Under the pieces are notes generated by a model. That model did not search any database and was not told the DNA's origin. It saw only the letters and a program-made list of their open reading frames with translations. From NCBI GenBank assembly GCA_023548195.1, contig JAJHZJ010000061.1, positions 7,251,374 to 7,315,373 of the forward strand: 64,000 bases of DNA. The letters are read 5' to 3'. The DNA is from Bettongia penicillata ogilbyi. Taxonomy: Eukaryota; Chordata; Mammalia; Diprotodontia; Potoroidae. Made by a program: the position numbers and the translations under genes. Of the stretch, positions 58,770 through 64,000 are shown piece after piece (the first letter of the stretch is position 1; the number at the start of each line of letters is the position of its first letter).

Positions 58770-59755
58770 TATATTATTCAGGATCTACTCATCCTTTCTA
58801 ATGTGCTCTTTGAAATTCCTCCTTCACAGGAGACAATTTGCTTTTATTTTAAACCTCTCTTTTCTTACTCCTTCCACTTACTTGTGCTGACTAAGATTCA
58901 GCTCTCTCCTGATAACACAATATCCCTAAACACCCTTGCCATCATTAGTAGCCCCCAGATAACTAGTTCTCATGGAATAATTAGAATATTCCTTGCTTCC
59001 CATTGCTACTTCCAGGATCTTTCTCTATCACCATCACTCAGTAACTTCGCATTTGAGGCTCAGTTAATCCACATTTTTCATCCCATCAAGATTCTGGTAG
59101 TTATCATCTATCAGTTTCCAGGACATTTTCCTTTCCTCTATGAGTTCAGTAATTGGACTAAGTGTTTCTCTCTTCTCCAACTTCTGCCCTTATACAATGG
59201 GACTTTGACATACATGTTGCTATTTCCTCAAACATATTGATTTCCAGTTGCCTCAACTTACCCATTTCCCATGACCTACTCTACCACCTCACCTAACTAC
59301 AAACAGAAATGGTCATACTCTTGACCTTGTCATCACCAATAAGTATTCATCTTTGTGTATATGAACTCTGGGATGCCTTTATATTTTCATAATCTTTATA
59401 TTCTATTTTTCTATCTGCCTTACCCTGTTGCTCATGCTCACATGACCTCCAATTCCTTCCGTCTTCAACATTTTCCCAAGCTATCACTCCTACGCTGACT
59501 ATACTCTTCTCCTTTCCCCACCTTGACACCTTGCTGAACTAGTTGAACTTTACATTATCCTTTTCTCTCCTGTCCCTTGAGCTCTTATCCTATCACCTTG
59601 CCCTGCCAAATCCTAGCCTTTATCTCCACTGTCCACTGCTTTCACTCCTATGTATGCGCTACTGACCAAAACTTGAGAAAATCATGAAACTGTGAAGACT
59701 AAGTCCACTACAAATTATCTTACGTATTCTCAACTGAAACACCATTGTGACAAAA
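58770..59755 (+). mobile_element. L2-type LINE, endonuclease region
   Basis: First half of a long L2. A plus-strand frame is open for 166 codons ending at 59240, mostly L2. It keeps an endonuclease-like line (IYQFPGHFPFLYEFSNW near 59110-59160, compare the family's YRPPG..FLDEF). Next comes cttgaccttgtcatcaccaa (LDLVITN) near 59320. Decayed; not a host gene. Confidence 0.75.
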
Positions 59756-59827
59756 CAAGAATTTTCCATTTCCCTTATTGCCTCACTATTCCACTCAGTA
59801 TGGAAGGTTTTTAGGAGAGTGAAATTT

Positions 59828-59853
59828 CACACACACACACACACACACACACA
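59828..59853. repeat. (CA)n microsatellite
   Basis: 26 bp of CA dinucleotides, inside the L2. Confidence 0.95.
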
Positions 59854-59899
59854 TCAAAAAACAAAACAAAACTGGAGAGAGTTTCAAGGAGAAGAGGGT

Positions 59900-61065
59900 G
59901 ACCGATAGTTTCAAAGACTGATTACTCCTTCTGACCCACATTTGATGTATTCTCATCCAAATTGTGCCTGGTATCAGTGGGTGTTCCACATGACTCTCTC
60001 CTGGGACCTCTTCTCTCTCTACATTATTTTGCATCCCATGAATTCAATTATCATCTTTTTCAGATGACTCTATTTATCCAGTCTTAACCTCTTTCTTAGG
60101 TTAAGGTCTTCATTTTCACATCTCCATCTGGATATCCCCTGGAGATTTTAAACTTGACATATCCATAAGTGAACTTATTATCTTTTTATCCTAAAAACCT
60201 TCCCTCTTTCAAACTTCTCTGTTACTAGTGAGGAAGCCATCATCCTCTCAGTTACCCAGAATCACAGCTAAGTGTCATCCACAATGCCTCACTCTCATCT
60301 CCCCATATCCAATTGATGCAAAATCCTACTAATTCTACCATCACAACATTTCTCCTGTATCTTCTCTCCTCTGATACTGCTGCCATTGTGGAACAGGCCC
60401 TAAGTACCTCATGTTTTGACTATTTCAATAATCTTCTGATTGGCTTCCCTGTCCCATATCTCTCCCCATCCTCTACTCAGCTATCAAAAGTGATCTAAAG
60501 TGTAGATCTGACCAAATCATTCCCCTATTCAATAAACTCCATTGTCTCCTTACCACTTTCAGGATCAAATGTAAAAATCCTCTGTTTGACTTTTAAAGTC
60601 ATTCATGACCTTCAACACTCCAACTTTTCCAGTCTTCTTGTACCTAACCCCTCCCACCCCCATCACATACTCTGAGATTCAATGACATTAGCCTCCTTGC
60701 TGTTTCTCGAACAGCACAATCTGTCCCCTGATTCCATGAATTTTCCCCACACTTGGAATCCTTTCCCTCCTTCTCGTGTATCTCCTGTCTTCCCTGACTT
60801 CCTTCAAGTCTTAGCTAAAATCTCACCTTTTGCAAGAATACTTTCTTGATCCTCCTTAATGTTCCACTCCTCTAAGTTATCTCCAATTGATCCTGTGCAT
60901 ATCTTGTTTGTACAGTTGTTTGCATGGTGTCTCTTCCAGTTAGATTGTGGACTCCTTGAAAATGAGAACTGTATTTGTCTTTCTTAGTATCCCCAGTGTT
61001 TAGCACAATGACTGGTACATGGTAGGTGCTTATCAAATGCTAGTGAACCTGACTTGACCAACTTA
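59900..61065 (+). mobile_element. L2-type LINE, RT region to 3' tail
   Basis: tcagtgggtgttccacatga and ctcctgggacctcttctct (S-V-P-Q-G-S-V-L-G-P-L-L-like), then tcttttt-cagatgactctat (F-A-D-D equivalent), and gactatttcaataatcttct (the LDYCNSLL site). It ends with tagcacaatgactggtacat and the ctta-tcaaatgc tail. With 58770-59755 it forms one ~2.3-kb copy. Confidence 0.85.
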
Positions 61066-61069
61066 TCAG

Positions 61070-61965
61070 TCCAGTACAATAAGCTATTAGAAGAAAAATG
61101 ATTCTATATGTCTATTGTACTGGCACTCCATGAGCTAAAACAAGGGGAGGTGTCAACAACTTAGCCAGTGATCAAACACAGGAGTATCAAGGTCTGGAAA
61201 GCATTACATCTCATCACTGGATTTCCAAAGCATTGAAACATGTAAAACATGGCTTCACAAGACAGTAATTATAGCTGAGAGGATGTTGGCAGCCATCGAT
61301 CCCTGGCAAAGAAGAGGGAAAACTTCCTTTCAGTAACCACAGGAATTAGACACATCTACGAGGCAATTTCCTGATTCTAAATCCATTTTCTTTTTCATTT
61401 GCCATTGGTGGCCCTGTACAGGTCTTTCCATATACTCTTTCTCTCACAAAAATTCATGCCCAATTTCCCAGTCAGCAGATGGCAATTGGTCCCTTCCAAC
61501 CACAGTTTGCACCAGGGGTAGCATCATCACCTGCTGTATTCCCCACAGGATGTGGGACTTGGTGTTCCCAAGGAGATCACCCCGTCACTATGATTATGAC
61601 TAAGCCCCATGGTAAAATCAGTTCCTGCCACAACTTCTCTTCCAGATCAGCCCACATCAGTCCCAGTGTCCACTTTGAAGCTTTGTTCTTTACCTGCATT
61701 GCTAAATATCACAGACAGAAATTAAACACTTTATGCAAATAGTTAAGTGAAAAGCCACCCTATTTGAAGAAAAAGAACATCAAAAGAATTGCTTTCTCTC
61801 CAAGTTGCTTCTGGAATACAAAGGAATACAGAGTAGAAAATAAACAAGTAACAAAAAAAAGAAAAACCAGCTAGGTTGTTAAATGGCGATGATTGAAATT
61901 GACCTTACCTTTTCACTTAGACTACTCTCTTTCTTTAAAAGGAGGAGCCAGGGACTCTTTAACCT
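61070..61965. other. unassigned sequence
   Basis: No gene or named repeat recognised. Confidence 0.4.
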
Positions 61966-61969
61966 CCAG

Positions 61970-62222
61970 GTCCTGTTGTTGCTGATGTACAGTCATTTTA
62001 ACTGTGTCCAACTCTTTGTGACCCCATCTGGGATTTTCTTAGCAAAGATACTGAAGTGGTTTGCCATTTGCTTCTCCAGTTCACTTCATAGATGAATAAA
62101 CTGGAGTAAATGGAGTTAAGTGACTTGCCCAGGGTCAGCTAGTGTCTGAGACCACATTTGAACTCAGGTCTTCCTGACTCCAGGGCCAGCCCTCTACTCA
62201 TTACCCTACCTACTTGCCCTTC
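61970..62222 (-). mobile_element. MAR1-type SINE, antisense
   Basis: ttttaactgtgtccaactct, gattttcttagcaaagatac, tggtttgccatttgcttctc, agtgacttgcccagggtcag, ctgactccagggccagccct, and a closing cctacctacttgccct. Confidence 0.92.
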
Positions 62223-62224
62223 AG

Positions 62225-62488
62225 ACTCAAGTTCTCTTCAGTTATCACCTCCCCTTCTACATATTGCACTGTCTTTAACATATTACCCTTGGTCACTAGA
62301 GAAACAGAACTTACTCAGTTCAGATGAGGATAATGCTTGTTTTTGAGAAACAAAGTCCAAATTCATCTTGGTTATCATTTCTAACTAGCTCTTAAACTGA
62401 GAGAGAATTCCAAGAGAGAGAGAGAAAAAAGCTAACTTCCTTTACAATCCTTTTTTATAAGATGTCAATGAATTCTTTACTTTTTATC
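62225..62488. other. unassigned sequence
   Basis: No gene or named repeat recognised. Confidence 0.4.
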
Positions 62489-62496
62489 CTCTAGCC

Positions 62497-62669
62497 CGGT
62501 AGTGTCAAACTCAAATACAAATGACTATTAAATCATTCACAAGGCTCCCAAGAGACTGTATATTGACTTAGAAAACCACAGATTAACATTATATATATTT
62601 TGTAATAGTTTTATTTATTTTGTTATATCTTTCCCAATTACATTTTAATCTGGTTTAGGCTGGACTCTG
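62497..62669 (+). mobile_element. hAT-type MITE, 173 bp
   Basis: Starts CGGTAGTGTCAAACTCAAAT (compare CAGTGGTGTCAAACTC of a common marsupial hAT family). Interior ccacagattaacattatata and tcccaattacattttaatct match that family. It ends in ...GACTCTG. Flanked by ctctagcc (62489-62496) and ctctagtc (62670-62677), an 8-bp TSD with one difference. Confidence 0.8.
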
Positions 62670-62679
62670 CTCTAGTCAA

Positions 62680-63345
62680 CCACGATCTCCTCCCATTGCT
62701 GCTCATTGCCCACAAATTTCAGGGATCCCTCTGTTCATTTGGTGTCATGACTCCTTTGCTTAGATCTGTTAGCAAATTTAAGCTTCCTGCAGCCCAGTCC
62801 AATCCATTATAGTTTCAGCAGCCAGACTCAGTGTAATCATGTTGTTCTCTCCTCTTTATAAAGACTAGATTTAAGCTTGTATGATTCATTTCTGATTTTC
62901 CAGAAGCTCTATAACCAGTGAGAACATAGACAACAGGCTTCCCGGTTAGGTCTGTCCTCACCAGGTCCCTTTGCCTCTCCAATAGGCTAGAGACTGGAGA
63001 TTTGCCCTCCCTCCCAGAAGGAAGATAATCTAATTAGTGAAGGGCCAGACAGCATACAGCTGGCCTCTCGGTGAGCCCAGGATCAGTGACTTGACTGTAC
63101 CCAGGAGGCTACAATACAATCAAAATTTGAGCTTAAAGTCTGGAGCAGAGCTGATTTTGATGACCAGGTAAGATGAGTTAATTAAGTACTCTATGACCAA
63201 CAAAAACCCATGAATTTGTCTCTTGCCACTCGACTACCTAGACTAAGATCCCAACCCTTGACCTCTCTGTCCCCTCCCCAAAATCAAATCAATATCTGAG
63301 CTAGGACCTGGGACAGCATCTTGCACATTAGTTATTTTCTCTCAA
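62680..63345. other. unassigned sequence
   Basis: No gene or named repeat recognised. Confidence 0.4.
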
Positions 63346-63349
63346 TATA

Positions 63350-64000
63350 GTTCCTACCTAAGGTCAGGCCCTCCTCGCCCTAATAGTAGAGTATTACAAT
63401 AGCCTTCTGATTGATTTTCCTGTTTCTAGTATCTTGCCTCTCCAAAGGTTTTTTCCTACTAGAAATAGTGTGATAATATATGGTTATATAGCTACATATT
63501 GTTTTCTCCATCTCTTCAGATCCATGTCATTCAAAGCCTATCTAGACAAAAACTCCTTTCCCCTGCTGCCATTCTTGACTCCCTCATATTCAATCACCTT
63601 TGTCTTACTCCATGTGTCCATATCCCACTCTGCCCTCCCCTTCCATTATGCCTTTGGAAACTAACAAGTCACCCTTGTGTCTTCTTCCAATTCTTCCATT
63701 TTCTTGAAGTCATGGAAACCTGGTGTTTTCCAGATGACAGTGCATATCTGACCATCACCCCCTTCTGTACTAGGAGCACCTTCTCTCATGACCATCTCAA
63801 CTGAGCAACTGGGCCATTACTGCCCCATCCAGAACTAATCCCTTCCACTCTCACTGAAAAACTTCACCTCTGTGGTTCACTCCATTAAAATATATTCCTT
63901 TATCTAGAGTCTAGGGGCAGTTATTCACTATCCCAAAGTCATTTTCTCTCCTTGATATTCCTATAAATATCCTGGCATTCAGTGCATGACACTCCTGCAT
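63350..64000 (+). mobile_element. L2-type LINE fragments running off the window
   Basis: 63385-63450 has attacaatagccttctgatt (LDYCN..L site). 63520-64000 is from an earlier part of an L2 ORF2, with gtcatggaaacctggtg and ttttccagatgacagtgc (M-E-T-W-x-F-P-D-D, the endonuclease E-T-W-L line). Order is not collinear, so two copies or a rearrangement. Confidence 0.65.

Noticed and set aside
58740..59240. 166-codon open frame as a host gene
   Set aside because: The start lies in L1 debris and the remainder matches L2 endonuclease text. No host protein features.
1..64000. CRISPR array, operon, phage or bacterial system
   Set aside because: No regularly spaced palindromic repeats, no dense coding and no ribosome-binding-site pattern. 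All repeats are mammalian retroelements or DNA transposons.

Overview
This window is vertebrate, and almost certainly marsupial, nuclear DNA with no host gene that I can support. It is AT-rich and CpG-poor. No reading frame looks like a host protein, and I see no rRNA, tRNA gene or CRISPR array. The marsupial call rests on the repeats: many copies of the tRNA-headed SINE that opens with GGCAGCTAGGTGGCACAGTG and closes with CCAAATGGGGTCACAAAGAG (MAR1/WALLSI type), MAR4-like RTE-type SINEs, and L1, L2 and CR1/L3 LINE debris of metatherian type. The species cannot be decided from this. Family names are from memory and no database was searched. || Layout: 0-12 kb holds SINEs, MIRs, L1 3' ends and a SINE split by a composite insert carrying a GGAA microsatellite. 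At 12.1-15.2 kb lies a complete minus-strand half-LINE (HAL1-type): CpG-rich 5'UTR, L1-like ORF1, 3'UTR and poly(A), no ORF2, bounded by a perfect 17-bp target-site duplication (TSD). At 15-25 kb are SINEs and L2/CR1 fossils, a 498-bp solo LTR inside an L2 (18.0-18.5 kb), a second long GGAA microsatellite (19.5-19.8 kb) and a hAT element. At 25-41 kb is mostly old sequence: a long CR1/L3 fossil broken by a probable 1.68-kb LTR (32.0-33.6 kb), a small hAT element (35.5 kb) and an L2 on the minus strand (39.3-40.3 kb). At 41-50 kb are a hAT element, SINEs, simple repeats, a possible decayed exon (44.9 kb) and an L1 3' end split by a clean 606-bp solo LTR (47.35-47.96 kb). At 50.9-53.5 kb a second, older HAL1-type element (plus strand, ORF1 destroyed) sits inside another CR1 fossil. 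At 54-64 kb are SINEs, a roughly 170-bp tandem duplication with CCAAT-like boxes, a degraded L1 ORF2 stretch, a 2.3-kb L2 with recognisable endonuclease and reverse-transcriptase segments, another hAT element, and an L2 running off the right edge. || How the parts relate: this looks like intergenic or intronic sequence in which elements of different ages are nested. CR1, L2 and MIR form the oldest layer. L1 fragments, MAR1/MAR4 SINEs and hAT elements come next. LTRs and HAL1 are the youngest, and the 12-15 kb HAL1 is the freshest of all. The best material for follow-up is the complete ORF2-less element and the three LTR insertions dated by the elements they interrupt.
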